From positions 6,424,001 through 6,488,000 of the forward strand of contig NW_025062478.1 of NCBI RefSeq assembly GCF_000002995.4: 64,000 bases of DNA, in the 5' to 3' direction. The position numbers and the translations under genes are program-made. The stretch comes from Brugia malayi (taxonomy: Eukaryota > Nematoda > Chromadorea > Rhabditida > Onchocercidae). Shown one piece after another: positions 51,843 to 64,000 of this stretch (position 1 is its first letter; each line of letters opens with the position of its first letter). Under the pieces are notes generated by a model. The model saw only the letters and a program-made list of their open reading frames with translations, made no database searches and had not been told where the DNA came from.

Positions 51843-54800
51843 ATGTATTCGGGTGAATTCGCAGAGCCACGTCTGCTACATTCCAAAGGATTCATACAGT
51901 TATGCATCGATAAAAGTGCTACCGACAATACTGGGGTATGTGTTCTTCTTAGTGTTTTGCTTAATTTAGATAAATTGAGATTAGTATGCAATTACTAGGA
52001 ATATTTGGTGATTTTCTATGAATCATCTCTTGCAACTGCAGACTAAATGCCACCATCACACCATTCCTCTGATATTCTGAACTTTTTGACATGCTTAATT
52101 CGTGACATTGGTACAGCGATCAACCCATAGAGGAGTGATGTTCGGTTCAGTTTCGCAGTATTTAATCCAAGGGGGGAACGTACTTCATGTTCTCTTTTTC
52201 CTTTGGCATACTAGCAGTAAGGATTACTTTGCTACGGTTAACCCTAAACAGTTTGAATGTTTTGGAAAAAAGTAGGGATTGAATACTTCCACTTTCATCG
52301 TATTATCAGCATAATATTTCACTTAAATTAATTTAAAAATGAATTCATTAGTAAGGGACAGTTTTCCGTGCCCTATATAAAAAAGTATGTAATTGAATTT
52401 TAGTCTTTCCTATCAGTTGGTACAGATGGGGACGTATGGATTTGGACGGGTGATGAGTTGGATGAAGCTGAATATTACGCTAAAAACATCAAAGGACGAA
52501 CGCATTCTGCAATAGCTTGGCATGTAAGAACTTTCCGATATATTTCATTGATTGTATGTGACCAAAAATTTGGATTTATTAAATTCTAAACTTTTGAAGT
52601 TGCATAAAACTTTTCGACTTACAAAATGTTTTGTAGTATACAATACGAAATACAGGAGCTTACTGAATTATATGCAAGTTTCCGAGTTTATAGTGCAACG
52701 GTTCTCATTACCATAATTGATCATTGCTGTCATTATTATCAAAAAATGTTTTTTTAGGGAAATAACATCTATATCGGACATACAAGTACAGATAACCAAA
52801 CAGGTATTCAAAAGTCAACAGTTTCTCGTTTTGAGAAAGATTCCTTACGGATGATTGCACCGATAACAACTTTTTCACTGGATTTATCGAGCATTGATAT
52901 ATCAAAATCAGGAAAATTCTTGGCTGCTGGTTCTATGTATGTTTATTCTGAATATGTTTGGAGCAGTAGAAAATTTTTAATTTGCAAGACTGATGTTAAA
53001 ATAATTGTTAATCGAGTTTGATCTATTGCAGCTCAGCATGTTTTTGGATTAGTTTTATATTTCTTTCTTTTTCAGCGATCACGTTTTAAAGATCATCAAT
53101 CTCGAAACAGGTGATGTAATTCGTTCTGAAGCGGATGGACAAATTATGTGCGTTTCATTCAACTCGAAAGATGAATATTTGGCTGTTACAGCAACTGATG
53201 GAATGTTACGCGTTTTCGACATAACACTTCCGAAGGGCGAACTTCCCGAACCAGTCACTATTCGGATCTGTTCGCGTATTGTTGACATTGAGTGAGCAGT
53301 TCTTCTAAAATATAGGTTTTTGTTTTTATTTAAGAACAAATTATTAATTTAAATATGCGTCGAAAATTATTTCAGGCCATCCAACTCTAAGCTCCAGCTA
53401 TGTTGGGATCCATTTGGTGATAATCTTTTTGTTCCAGCATTTGGCTGTGTTAAAAGATTCGACAAACATTCGTTTGAAGAAATAACCAAATTCTTTATTG
53501 GATCAAATTCATATGTAATTCACTCACATTCTTACTATTTTACTTGCAGTCTATAAAAATATTTTGAAAAATAAGCATTTGACAGAAAATGTTTATCATA
53601 TTGATCATCCAGTTGAAAGAGGAAATTGAAACTCTTTCCAATAGTTTTTTAAGGATATGTTCAGTGTCTGCTGTGTGTCGTCCTGTGGGACATACTTGGC
53701 GTCATCTACCATGAATGGTTTAATTTGTGTTTGGCAAATTGATACCGGTGACCTGCTGACATGTAGTAAGTATCAGATAAATGGACAACCAAAAGTGATT
53801 TGTACTATGTTTTGGCATCGGTCATTGCGGAATACGTTGTTTTTTGCAGATACTGAGGTATGCTTTAACTTGTTTTTGTTAAATTCGAGTTTTGCTTTAC
53901 CCTTAATTGGCTAATTATTTTGACCTTACATGAGTTCACACTTTTTAACATGTCAATTGCTGCATGATACTAAGACATGTATTTTTTGAAGTGGAAAATT
54001 TTCCGGAAACTTCTGCTTATAGGAGCACATATGTTCCTTGAATAAATGCACGAGAAAAGTTACTTCGAATGAGTGCAACAGTACAGACTTGGACTTGCAG
54101 TGTGTAAGAAACAAAGCTGCCGTAAAGTTTTATGATGATGAAAATTCGCAAAGTATGTAGCATTTATATAATTTTACTAGTTTATCCATTTTCAATTTTT
54201 CAGATTTCCATCATTATACTTCCTCTTATTTTTTAATATCTGCAGATTTGGATTCTATTAAAAAGTCTTACGGATTTGATGAGGAGGGGCATTTCCGTGG
54301 TATCTTTGATGAAAGCGAGGAAAATCCTCACATTTTCACAACTGCTGAACCTTCGACTTCATGCAAACCAGTGGTTGTGCCAAAAGCTTTCGTGACTGGC
54401 TCTACCCCTGAACATCGAAAACAGAGATATTTGGTATATCTTTCCTCTGAACTTTCTGGTGTATGTTTATAAAGATTTCTTTGTTCATTATTATTCTTAA
54501 AGGATAATATTTTGAAGAAATGGAATCAATATGGTACAATAATCAGTTCATATAACGGAGATGATGGAAGAATTGAGGTACCTTTAGTTTTTATACCGAT
54601 CAAAAGGAAAAGTCTACCGAGTACTATTTCTAAAATTATTTTAGATTTTGTGGCTTCAAACTGGTACTGTTTTCAGTGAGTTCCATTTTCTCCCGAATTT
54701 TTACTAATAAAAGGTTACATAGCTGCACAAAAGGATAACTGGAATACACTGAACCATCTTCAAAAATGGCTGCTACTTAATAATTTCTTAATATTTTGAA

Positions 54801-55943
54801 CCGTACCACTACTATGACCACTGTTTTGCAAAGCAATTAGTAGGTGTTAATAATTTAGTCATCGTATTGAAAAGATATTAATCGAATGGAATCTCAATTA
54901 TCACTGAAACTGGTCAACTCCAAGCTTTTGTTTGCATGCTTTTGAAATTTGAGAAAATAAGGAATTAATGACACAGATAAATTGGCACGATACTTCAATA
55001 CATCCTGAAATTATCATCGACAATACAGCAAACTTTTCCATTGGTGACATGAATGATGAAATTGTTGCATTGGCATCAAAAGTCGGAGAGGAGAGTTTGA
55101 GGTTCGCTTTGCTTTTGCTCCATCATTCATTTCGGTAATTATGTTAACGAAAATGACAAAATTAAAAGCTTTAGCAAACAGTGGAAATGATGTTTTGTAA
55201 GATGTGGGTAATGACCAAAAATGACTTTGCAGTGAAATGCAAGTACAGTGTGTTAAAGCCTGGGATTATGGCTCAAGACAGTGGAGCGTAAAGTTACCAG
55301 AGGGGGAATCTGTTGAAAATATAGTTATCGGAAGAACTTTTTTGGTTTTGGCCACATCACAACGATATTTTCGAACTTTTTCATATGCTGGAACTCAAAA
55401 AATGGTTTTTTGTTATTCAGGTAGCTCTATGTTTTTAATTTCTTTTCGAAAAGAATGGATATGAGATAAAATTAGCAAGATGAAAAAAAGAAAATTTCTG
55501 TGATTTATAATTCCATTATTTTAGGGCCACTATTTACTATGTGTGCATTCAACGATATGTTTACAGCTGTGATGCTGAATGGTGGTGCTTATTATGAAAG
55601 CAATGAACCACAATTTAATGTATCTTTTCGAGCTTTTTTACCTTTCTTGTTTGCTTAAAATTGACTTTGAAATTGATTTCACATGTTGAAACTAACCATT
55701 TTTAATTTAGTTTGTAGCAAATATTTACAAAATGAAAACTGAAGACTGGCACAAATGTCAGTCTCTAGTACAAACTGTTCCAATAAGTGTGGGTCGTAAT
55801 GCCAAATTGAATTGGATTGGTTACACAAGTCGTGGAACATTATGTACAATGGATAGCAAATGTATATTTTGTTGCTATTGTTTTTTCTATCATATTTGTG
55901 CAATAACTAATTAGGATTTTTTTGAACTTTTAGAAGGAAGATC

Positions 55944-55985
<42 letters not shown>

Positions 55986-58561
55986 GGCTAACAAATTCCG
56001 CACTGAGTGAATAAATTTCAATCTTTAACTGAACAAATGTGCTCGAAAGTGCTCTTTGTTATTTTTTTTACGGTTTCTTTGTAACCAATGAGATTCAAGT
56101 CACATTTATTAGAATCATTTACCGAATAACTCTGGTTTTAGATTGTTGTCGGATTTTTTCCTCTAATGGCATTTGGATTCCAGTTTATGACTTTGCTACT
56201 ACTCTCAAAAGTAATTCAGACCATATATTTCTGATCAGCTTTATGGATTACCCGCATTGTGAAATTCGTTATATATATTGTCGAGGGATAGAATATCCTT
56301 TAGTGGAAAGTCGCTCAATCCCAGCCGTTGTTAAGTGGCAGCTTCCTCTCTGCAATCAGGTAGACATTATTTTAGCCGATATTTTGCGATATTTCTCGTG
56401 AACGGTAGTACAGAGATAAAAATACTAACATTGAACTTTATTGCAATATTTGAAAATAATTTTAGTTTCTGTTCTTGTAATTAGTGACTAATCACCGAAA
56501 ATTTTATACTCAGGATACAGAAAAATCGAAACTTGAAGAGAAGCTTTTGTTAGCTGAAATTGGTAGCTATGCTTTAAACAGCGATGATGAGGACAAAAAA
56601 GAATCCGAGCTTTTAGTTCGTCTTTCTTATGTTCATTTTTTTTTGAATTACTTTTAAGAGAATTATGAACATATTTCGAAAGTAAAATTTTTCAGAGTCC
56701 TAAAAGATTTGTTTCCTCTAATTAACAAGGGACTTCTGTTTTATATCTCAAAGTTTTATAGGATATTTCGGCGACGTACACAAAAGATGTTGTCCGATTA
56801 TTTGCACTTGCATGTAGGGCTGACCGTCAGTGTCGTGCAGCTGAATTCGCTACTTACACACATTCTGGACAAATAGTCCAATCTATGTGCAATTTTGCTT
56901 CTAAAACACGACATCCTTTACTTGCAGAGAAGGTTTATTTATTCATTTTTTCCATTTGTGATTAAATTAATATTAGATTTTTTGGTGAAAAATTGTTTTG
57001 AGATTAAAATTAAGAAAATTAGATGCATTATTTTGCACAATTTCTTTAGCTGGAAGTGACTTGGTCATTTTAGTTTACATTTTTTTTTTCTTTTTTCGCA
57101 GAAAATTTCTTTATCTTCGATAAGTTGTTGATCACTATTAAAGTTCCCCTCAATGCAACAAGTCTTTCTGTTTCAACGAATTTATCTAGGTTGCTGAAAT
57201 CGGAAGAATAAATGCTGTTGCACAACAAGACGTAACGCGAGATGAACATGAGCGAAAGAGAAATATCCTATTAGAAGATAAGAAGAAAAGTGATTTTTTG
57301 GCACCTAAGCGATTGAAAAAGGTGGACAGTTAATCTGTTGGTTCTGCTCTTTTTTTTTTTTTGAAATTATTGAGACTTCGTAATTTCTTTAAGCAAATTT
57401 CATTAACTATAGGATCGCATCTCCGATGAAGTTGTTGTCAAAGCAGTACAGGAGAGAGCAGAGCAAGAGGAAAATGAACATGTGCAGAGTTTAGATACCA
57501 CTTTGAGTAATGAATATTCATCATTTTTATCTCCTGTTCAACCAAGGCTACCTTCTAACCCCTTCAAAGTACAGCCTTATTTTGTTGTCTAAAATAATAT
57601 TTTTATGTCATAACTTTTGTACCAAATGCAAATTATAGTTTTTATGCTAAACGATTACATTTTATTCCTTTCGCTTCTTGGATTATATTCATAATTATAT
57701 TTATTGTTAGTTTACAGCGGAAATCTCAGAATACGTTTGGCTCAAATCAAGACAACTTTTTCGATTCATTAGCTTCTGCATCTTCAACTACTTCACGAAA
57801 AACAAGTGATGATATCAGCGATTGGAAGAAAATGAAAAGAGAGGTGGTTTAGAATGTAAAGAAAAAATTATGTTATAAATATCAAAATTTGAGTTAATGT
57901 ATTCTCATCAGCTGAAATTGTTTAGTTAAAAAGAGTAAATTTTACTGTGCGTGCTGTTTATGGAATCAGTTTCCTTCGTAATGCTACAATCTGTATTGCA
58001 GCCGTCGAAAATTCGACAAACTTCACTTTCTGTGAAACTTAATGAAGAAAAGTATGATATTTTCTCAGTTCCAAGTGTGTTATATGGGTTAAGAAGTGCA
58101 TATATACATGAACATTCTGATTTGCAAATCTAACAGATATTGTAGATTGGAGCTTTTATTTATTTTTATTGATCGCTTGAATTTTTGGGAATTTAAGATT
58201 AGTGTATTATTTTCAATTAAGAGAACATTTCAACTAAGTTGCTGTTTACTAATTCAGCCAGTACATTCAGAGGAATGAGTGAAGCGAAAATAGGATTCGA
58301 TTTGTGGTTAAAATCTATGGGAAGTAAATTAAGGAGAGATTATGATGGATACGGAGATTTTTTAGAATATGCTATCAAACAGTTTCGACACCTAAAAACT
58401 GAAGAAAAACGGGTAAGGATTTTCTGCGTTTTCCTTTACATATGGATTTTTCATCTGTGTTTTCGTTTTTCGTAATGAATGTTTTGTTCGAAACATGGAA
58501 AGGTAAACAATTTTTTTAATTTAAGCACTGGAACGACTTGGCTCAAGCTTCCAAAACTTGA
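51843..58561 (+). CDS. ctf-4: WDHD1/AND-1/Ctf4 replisome hub protein
   Basis: Ctf4/AND-1 (WDHD1) is a nuclear trimer linking the CMG helicase to DNA polymerase alpha and other replication-fork proteins. 22 exons join in phase into about 1009 aa: 51843-51935, 52404-52523, 52758-52936, 53076-53291, 53376-53514, 53654-53857, 54023-54152, 54246-54433, 54518-54577, 54977-55101, 55233-55420, 55525-55619, 55711-55861, 56142-56359, 56514-56615, 56762-56932, 57190-57321, 57413-57568, 57718-57843, 58002-58051, 58262-58412, 58526-58561. Residues 1-317 are WD40 repeats (GTDGDVWIWTG; GTYLASSTMNGLICVWQI). An acidic linker follows. About 420-700 is the SepB/Ctf4 middle domain (YNGDDGRIEINWHDTSIHPE; VVKWQLPLCNQ). 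A helical part (about 703-793), a polar tail and a C-terminal HMG-box-like segment (about 948-1009, GFDLWLKSMG to HWNDLAQASKT) complete it. This is somewhat shorter than human WDHD1 (about 1130). Confidence 0.94.
55946..55982. repeat. TA microsatellite
   Basis: About 18 TA dinucleotides in the ctf-4 intron between exons 13 and 14. Confidence 0.95.
58262..58561 (+). other. ctf-4: ctf-4 exons 21-22: HMG-box-like C-terminus
   Basis: Exon 21 (58262-58412) and exon 22 (58526-58561) encode about 60 residues with KIGFDLWLKSMG, IKQFRHLKTEEKR and HWNDLAQAS, aligning with the end of the vertebrate WDHD1 HMG box. The acceptor can be CCAG at 58260-58261 or TCAG at 58270-58271; both keep the frame and differ by three residues. 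The first TCAG at 58256-58257 would introduce a stop. Confidence 0.8.
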
Positions 58562-61500
58562 AATATCTGTTATTCAGTGATTATTACTCTGGATTTTTTT
58601 CTATACTTTCGTTGTTTTATATCGAAATCTTTTTTAGGAAAAATTTCTTGCGCGTATAGAGCTAAGTCTTATGGAATAGCTAATTAAAAAATTTCTTGTT
58701 TAATTCTGTTGAGAACTTTTTTTTCATTTAACGATTTCTTTCCTTTCAGCACACTTTTCCAGTTTAGTTGCATGAATTATTCTGTTATTTGATAAATTTT
58801 TAGAAGTTTATGGTTTTAGAGCTTTCGATTTATCCAGTATATCTATTGTTTTTTTCTGTGTTTTACGCTGTAGTTTTTTACATTTTACGTAATTGTTTTG
58901 CTTTTTGCTTTATTGAATTGTTTTTCTTATCGATGGAGATCCGTAATGCTAGGTTCCAAAAGTTTTCTGATTTTTGTCTTTTGTATCAATAAAGGAATTG
59001 GGAATTGTATTTTTCACTTGTTTTTTTTTTTCCTTCCTCTTTGTAAGAACTATTATTTACGCTTTGTGGAACCAGCAAATGTACAACTTATATTGAATTA
59101 TAGACGATTAATTTTAAAATAGTTTTAAGCGAGGATAAACACGAATTTTCAACCGTTTTTATTGTTTCTAACCGACAAAGCAAAAATATAAAATTGCTAA
59201 AAATCATGAACTTAACGAATGGATTGTCAGCTATATTAATATGATGCAAATATGATTAAAAATGGAGAAAAGAAAAATAAGGTAATGAATTTCTTCGGAA
59301 CATATTTGCACTTAATTTGATTTGTTAACTTTTAAAACAACAAAGGGCTATGGCAGAAGGCTTTCCAGTGATGTCTTTTGTGTTTATACCAAAGAAACCA
59401 ACTCACATGTTTTTTACTGTTAGTATGTATCTTTCAAATTTTGATTGAATTTTGGCACTGCAACAACTAGTCTTTTTTTCTACGTTTTGTAGAAAGCGAA
59501 TATTGGGATATTTATTGGTTTTTTAAAGATATGTTGAAAAGTGTTAATTGCAAATTATAATTACGCATTTCTGTACCACTGAAAAACATGGATAAAATGT
59601 ATGTGGTTAAAGAGTTAAAAAGTACTGTAATTATTTACGTATTTCTTTCCAATTTCCTTTCACGTGAAATGTCTTTAGATCTTTAATTTGATGTGCCCGT
59701 TCCTATTGGTACTTTCCTTTTCAATAGCAGACAAATGATTGCTTTATTGGTTATAATTGATCGCTTCGAAAAACTCTTGGCAAGTCAGGCGGAAAGACTT
59801 CTGCATTTTATGGCCAATGGACAATTGACCTCGAGCAACTAACAACATGAAAATAACTGCTGTATAAGTCTTGTGAGACACCTGTTGCTATAGCTTATTA
59901 TGCATCAAAACAAACCCACTGTACAAGTTTTTCACTACTCTCTTTCAACTATCATCACCAATAAGGACTTTCAATCACGCCTTAGTTTCACTTATTTCCT
60001 ATAAATTTTAATAGATGTTTTTCTAATTTACTTAATTGAATAAGCCAGGAAAATCATACAGGAAAGGAAAAAACGATGATTACGCGTAGCGTGCAGGCTT
60101 GATGCTCATCAACAAATGTGACGTACCTTCGTATTTATTACCCTCCTTCATTCAAATCATGTTTAAAGGATGAGAAATCTCTTAGTCATTGTCAGTGGTG
60201 GAATGGATGGATGAAAAATTAATTTTTTAATTATAGAAATATTGAGATATGGTTATTAAGAATTGAGTGAATTTAATTTTGATTTACTGTGATATTACAT
60301 ATTTGATATTGGTATTTCTCAAATTCCTTTTATAAACTCAACAGCACTTAACAGTTACAATAAAGAAGTAAAAAACGAAGAGAAGTTAACAGAGAAAGAT
60401 TTCTATTCCGTGTTTTATTTTCTTATAGCAAAAATATAATAACATTTTCCACCACAAATGATACTAAACGTTTCTAACACACTGTCAAGATATGCTTCAA
60501 ATGTCATGAGTGATGCTTAAAGAGCAGATCTTCCACTCGGGAAGACTTTTTAATGAGAATGAGAAATGTATTTGTTGCTTTGTATAACAATCGAGAGCCA
60601 ATGAATGACTGAACATAAACTTCTAAAAAGGGGTTGCTACACTTCGAAGCTGGGAGTCACGTGTATCTTAGTTTATTAGTTAATTTTTTAGCTTTTGTCT
60701 TAGTTTATTAGCTTTTGGTGTTATAATGTCACTCCATGTCATTACAATGGAAATGAGAACGATTAAAGAAATCTTGAAAAACCAGAGCAACCAAAGCGGA
60801 TCTATTTATTTATGAATTCTTAGTCTTTACGTGTCCTTGTCCTGAACTGTAATTGAATATTTCGAATAAGGTTGTATTGGGATAGTTCCTTCCCTCATAT
60901 TATGTCTGATTTTTTTCTTTTTCAAATTAGAAACGGAATGAATGATCTTCTCTCTCTCTTTTTCAAAGAAAAAAATTAGAATAAGTGGAATGAGTGATTA
61001 AGTAACTGTGAGATTTGATATTAGTGTGATGAAATATTAGAGAATAATTCATTCCAGTAAAACCTTAAAGTACAAAATATTTTATTATCGGGCAGTCAAG
61101 ATGAAACGGAAACATGAACTCAAACTTAACTATTCATTTTTTGAACAAAGTGAATTGAAGATTTAATACAATTGTATGCTAGTTGTCCCGATGTCAAAGG
61201 AAAGAAACAATTGTATATGCATTTTAATTCCTTTTACTTATTGCAGTGAGGAACAGCTGCTACACGACAAAGTTGTAAAAACAGGCCAAGCCTATATTTG
61301 GACTAGCTGCTAGGATAAGCAAACCTCTATTCCTCCTCAAATGCTCTCCCAATTAATTTTGCTGTCTTTAATCTTTAATTTGGTTTCCGGTATATATACT
61401 TTTTTTATTCTATTTTTTTCTGCTTCTACGACATTATCATTATTTTGATTTTAGCTTATAACTAGAGAAAAAGAGCCTAGCCAAATTCATTTCTTTTCAT

Positions 61501-61773
61501 GTGAAATGATGTGTGGAGATCCGATCATTGTGAGAATATTCTCGAATAGGATGATGGGCTTAAATCCAATTATATGATGGAAGCAAGCTAACTTCCTCAT
61601 TGTTTTTTCATCTGACCATTATTAATGAAAAAAAGTTCCCATAGCTATTTTTTTAGCAATGTCCCTTTGAATCATTGGTTTTGAATTTGCTTATATTAAC
61701 TCTTTGACAATACATAATTTTGAAATGTAAACGAGTGAAAATTGTTAACACTTACAAGTGCTTATGTTTACAG
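58562..61773. other. Intergenic region downstream of ctf-4
   Basis: About 3.2 kb of AT-rich DNA after the ctf-4 stop. One short open stretch at 61247-61313 has a good acceptor (TTATTGCAG) and ends in TAG; it could be a terminal exon but has no recognisable content. Nothing else is supportable: no RNA gene and no transposon. Confidence 0.5.
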
Positions 61774-61986
61774 CTCACGTTTGTTTTTATTGCGTTTCAT
61801 ATGCTCATTTACTGGGGTCAAATTTGCGATATCAACTTGGCTCTCAAACAGATATTTTCAATTGGCCTACAGGTGCATCTTCGTCAAGTTGCTCTAATCC
61901 AATATTAGCCATGAATTCTCATCAAATCCACGTTCAGATATGCACCAAATTTCCACTCTGTACAACGTTATCGCTTAACATCGCAA
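61774..61986 (+). CDS. Weak candidate exon, unknown gene
   Basis: A CAG acceptor at 61771-61773 opens a frame of about 71 residues reading RYQLGSQTDIFNWPTG and HVQICTKFPLCTTLS, with a GTATTT donor after 61986. A second frame from the same acceptor is also open for about 30 residues to a GTGCAT donor. Entry phase 1 does not connect directly to the exon at 62689. I recognise no domain. It may be an exon of the same unknown plus-strand gene or chance. Confidence 0.25.
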
Positions 61987-62410
61987 GTATTTGTTTGATC
62001 ATTTCAATAAAAAAGAAAGTGAAAATTATATTTCAAAATTTCGGTGACAAAACGACATGATTTCCTGAAAGCCAATCATTAATATTTTATTAAAGCATTA
62101 AATTATTAATGTCCTTTACAGAACATTAATAGCACACATATTGTTCCTTAATGAAACTTAACGAAATTCATATTTTAAAATTAGTAAGGATTAACTGAAA
62201 TTAAACAAGAAGATTTTTTAAGATATAAGTTTTGTCGTTCGTGGATGCATGGAGCAAATATTAGCCACTAAACTAAGAATCGATGGAAAATTTCAAAAAA
62301 AAGGGTTGATGCTTTTCAAAGTTTACATTATATTTTATATGTTTGCAAATAATCAAAATGTCAATTTATACTAAGGCATTTTTTACCTACGGCGAGAATA
62401 GCATTTACTT

Positions 62411-62962
62411 AACATTTAACGTCAACATTAACTCAAAAAAATTTGTTTTTATGCTTATTCAAGCGGAAATATAAAAATTGATTTTATCAAAATCTAGGCC
62501 ATGAAAGCTAATCTCTTTTTAGATATTATATAGTTATGGTCCTTTGATGACATGAAATAAGCACTAAAAATTAAAAAAAACTTTTCAGATGCTACATAGT
62601 CCGTTCGAAACGATTTTATTCCACACTTCCTCCTTTAGAGTACATTATTTGTGTTTGCTCTATTGAGTATTGTAATTCTGATATGCAGAAATCGTTCCTG
62701 CACAAAAATCAATCGGAATCTGATCCCATCGGTTTAGTGTCCACTGTTGAAGATGAACGGCTAGCAGGAGCTGAAATGCATGATGTGACAACTGCCCTTA
62801 ATTCATTACCTGCACTTGTTGTGAGTCTGCTTTTTGCGAGTACTCTGCACAATGAAATAATTATTTATCTTAACATTTAACATCAACATTAATTATTTTT
62901 AATACTTAGTTGACCGGAAATAAAAATTTGAGATTATCAAAATTTAAGCCACCAAAACTAAC
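62411..62962. repeat. Diverged local duplication flanking the orphan exon
   Basis: The stretch 62411-62515 (starting AACATTTAACGTCAACATTA) resembles 62872-62962 (AACATTTAACATCAACATTA). Both continue to a CGGAAAT motif and an ATTATCAAAAT/TTATCAAAAT block. The copies lie on either side of the orphan exon at 62689 and differ by several indels. Confidence 0.65.
62689..62820 (+). CDS. Orphan exon of an unrecognised plus-strand gene
   Basis: A well-formed internal exon: acceptor GATATGCAG, 132 bases open in one frame (44 codons, phase 0 to 0), donor GTGAGT. The residues read SESDPIGLVSTVEDERLAGA and DVTTALNSLPALV, with balanced protein-like composition unlike the AT-driven chance frames around it. 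No family is recognised. The remaining exons probably lie beyond the window's right edge or in unrecognised short exons here. Confidence 0.5.
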
Positions 62963-64000
62963 CGGTTCTCAGTTATATAGTCTGTTTGAAGCGTTTTTTT
63001 TAAGAAGAAAAATTCAATTTATGAACCTTATTTCCTATCACAGTAATTGTAATCAAAAAGTTATTAAGGACACAACAAAACATTCTGAATTTTCTCTATA
63101 AATTCCGGGATTATATGAAAATTTGAAGTTAACTATTAATATTAAATGAATGCATACACTATGACTAGAAACTTAAAAAGCACATTCATATAACCTTAAA
63201 ATAATCCTCATGCATAATTCTGATATCATTCTGTTCACAAATGTTCATAATTTTCAACAGAGATATTAATTATGACGGATCTTTATCCTCACTTTAGTGC
63301 AAGAGAAGAATTTGATAGAAAATTTTCAATTCCATATAACTTTGTAGGTGTCGGAAAATTCAATTTTTAGACATCGTTTCATCGGTTCTTCGTTTTCCTT
63401 AAAAAATCGCTTCAAAGCAAAGAAATTTAGAATGCTTCATTTCCATATCATCCATTTCTACTTCTTTCTTAATGTTGCTAGTAAAAATTACTCACTTATT
63501 TAATGAGACCTATATAGGCCCATTTTTGTTTTTAATTTAACTATGTTCAATTCATCACATCATTCATATCTGTTCTTTAATGTAAAGTGAGTTAAGTACA
63601 AAGGTTTGCTTTTCAACTTTAAATCTGATAGTTTTTTCTGCTTCTATGCCCAAATGATCAGAAATCTTGGCCTTTTTATGGAAATAAAAACAATATACCA
63701 ACGGACAAAATTACAACATCCCATTCTTGTCATTATAATTTATCATAGATTTAAATGTCTAAGTGCTTTTTCATTTCCAAATAAGATGAAATTTTCAGAA
63801 TAAAGAACTGCTTAAAGCTTCTTTCTAGTTTTTTTTCATTCGTCCTCCCGTATCCTGTCAACACTCCAAATGTTTGTTGTCTCAAACTTTAATTCAACAA
63901 AAAACGGATTGCTGCTGTTCATAAACATCATTTTAATTCAACTCAAAAAAATTACAAAAAAATTAATGCTGATTCTAAAAATAAGACACGTTATCAAATT
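62963..64000. other. Right-end region without a supportable gene
   Basis: About 1 kb of AT-rich DNA. Only short chance frames are visible. If the orphan exon at 62689 is real, this could be one of its introns. Confidence 0.45.

Noticed and set aside
54645..54675. Small exon-like stretch in a ctf-4 intron (ILWLQTGTVF)
   Set aside because: It would exit in phase 1, while the next exon needs phase 0. Joining 54577 directly to 54977 matches the WDHD1 alignment better.
1..64000. tRNA, rRNA, spliced-leader RNA, CRISPR or complete transposon
   Set aside because: Scanned by eye on both strands. A few GTTCAATC/GTTCGAA-like strings occur, but none has a matching cloverleaf, and no repeat array or transposase was seen.

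Overview
The window is AT-rich, intron-dense eukaryotic DNA. The five genes it carries, their frequent TTTYAG-type 3' splice sites, and acceptor-like AG sites just ahead of several start codons (likely spliced-leader addition) point to a nematode. The sequence character fits a filarial or other spirurid (clade III) worm, but I cannot name the species. Every gene model below was built by hand from splice sites and reading phase, and all five stay in frame from ATG to stop.

Layout: (1) 467-24342, minus strand: a PTIP/PAXIP1 homologue (pis-1), 23 exons, about 986 aa, with a Q/P/S-rich N-terminal half and four C-terminal BRCT domains. One intron is about 13 kb and holds an unexplained pair of coding-like exons. 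(2) 27762-29023, plus: a cornichon cargo receptor (cni-1), 4 exons, 145 aa. (3) 31019-45990, plus: a ROS1/Sevenless-class receptor tyrosine kinase (rol-3), 49 exons, about 2397 aa, with complete catalytic motifs. (4) 47896-50765, minus: translation elongation factor 1-gamma (eef-1G), 12 exons, 429 aa. (5) 51843-58561, plus: the WDHD1/AND-1/Ctf4 replisome hub (ctf-4), 22 exons, about 1009 aa. The last 5.4 kb holds one convincing and one weaker orphan exon of an unrecognised plus-strand gene.

The genes are unrelated housekeeping and developmental genes: chromatin/DNA repair, ER export, receptor signalling, translation and replication. pis-1/cni-1 and eef-1G/ctf-4 are divergent pairs, rol-3/eef-1G are convergent, and nothing resembles an operon. 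From memory, several of the C. elegans orthologues lie on chromosome V, and eef-1G and ctf-4 may be neighbours there; this needs checking.

I found no CRISPR array, phage, complete transposon, rRNA or tRNA, and nothing I would call a new biological system. The most notable points are a phase-compatible alternative exon cassette inside the giant pis-1 intron, a 75-bp duplicate of a rol-3 kinase exon stranded in an intron further downstream, a GC-AG intron in the rol-3 kinase domain, a 20-bp-arm inverted repeat in a pis-1 intron, an exact 75-bp direct repeat, and an unrecognised cysteine-rich reading frame at 25068.
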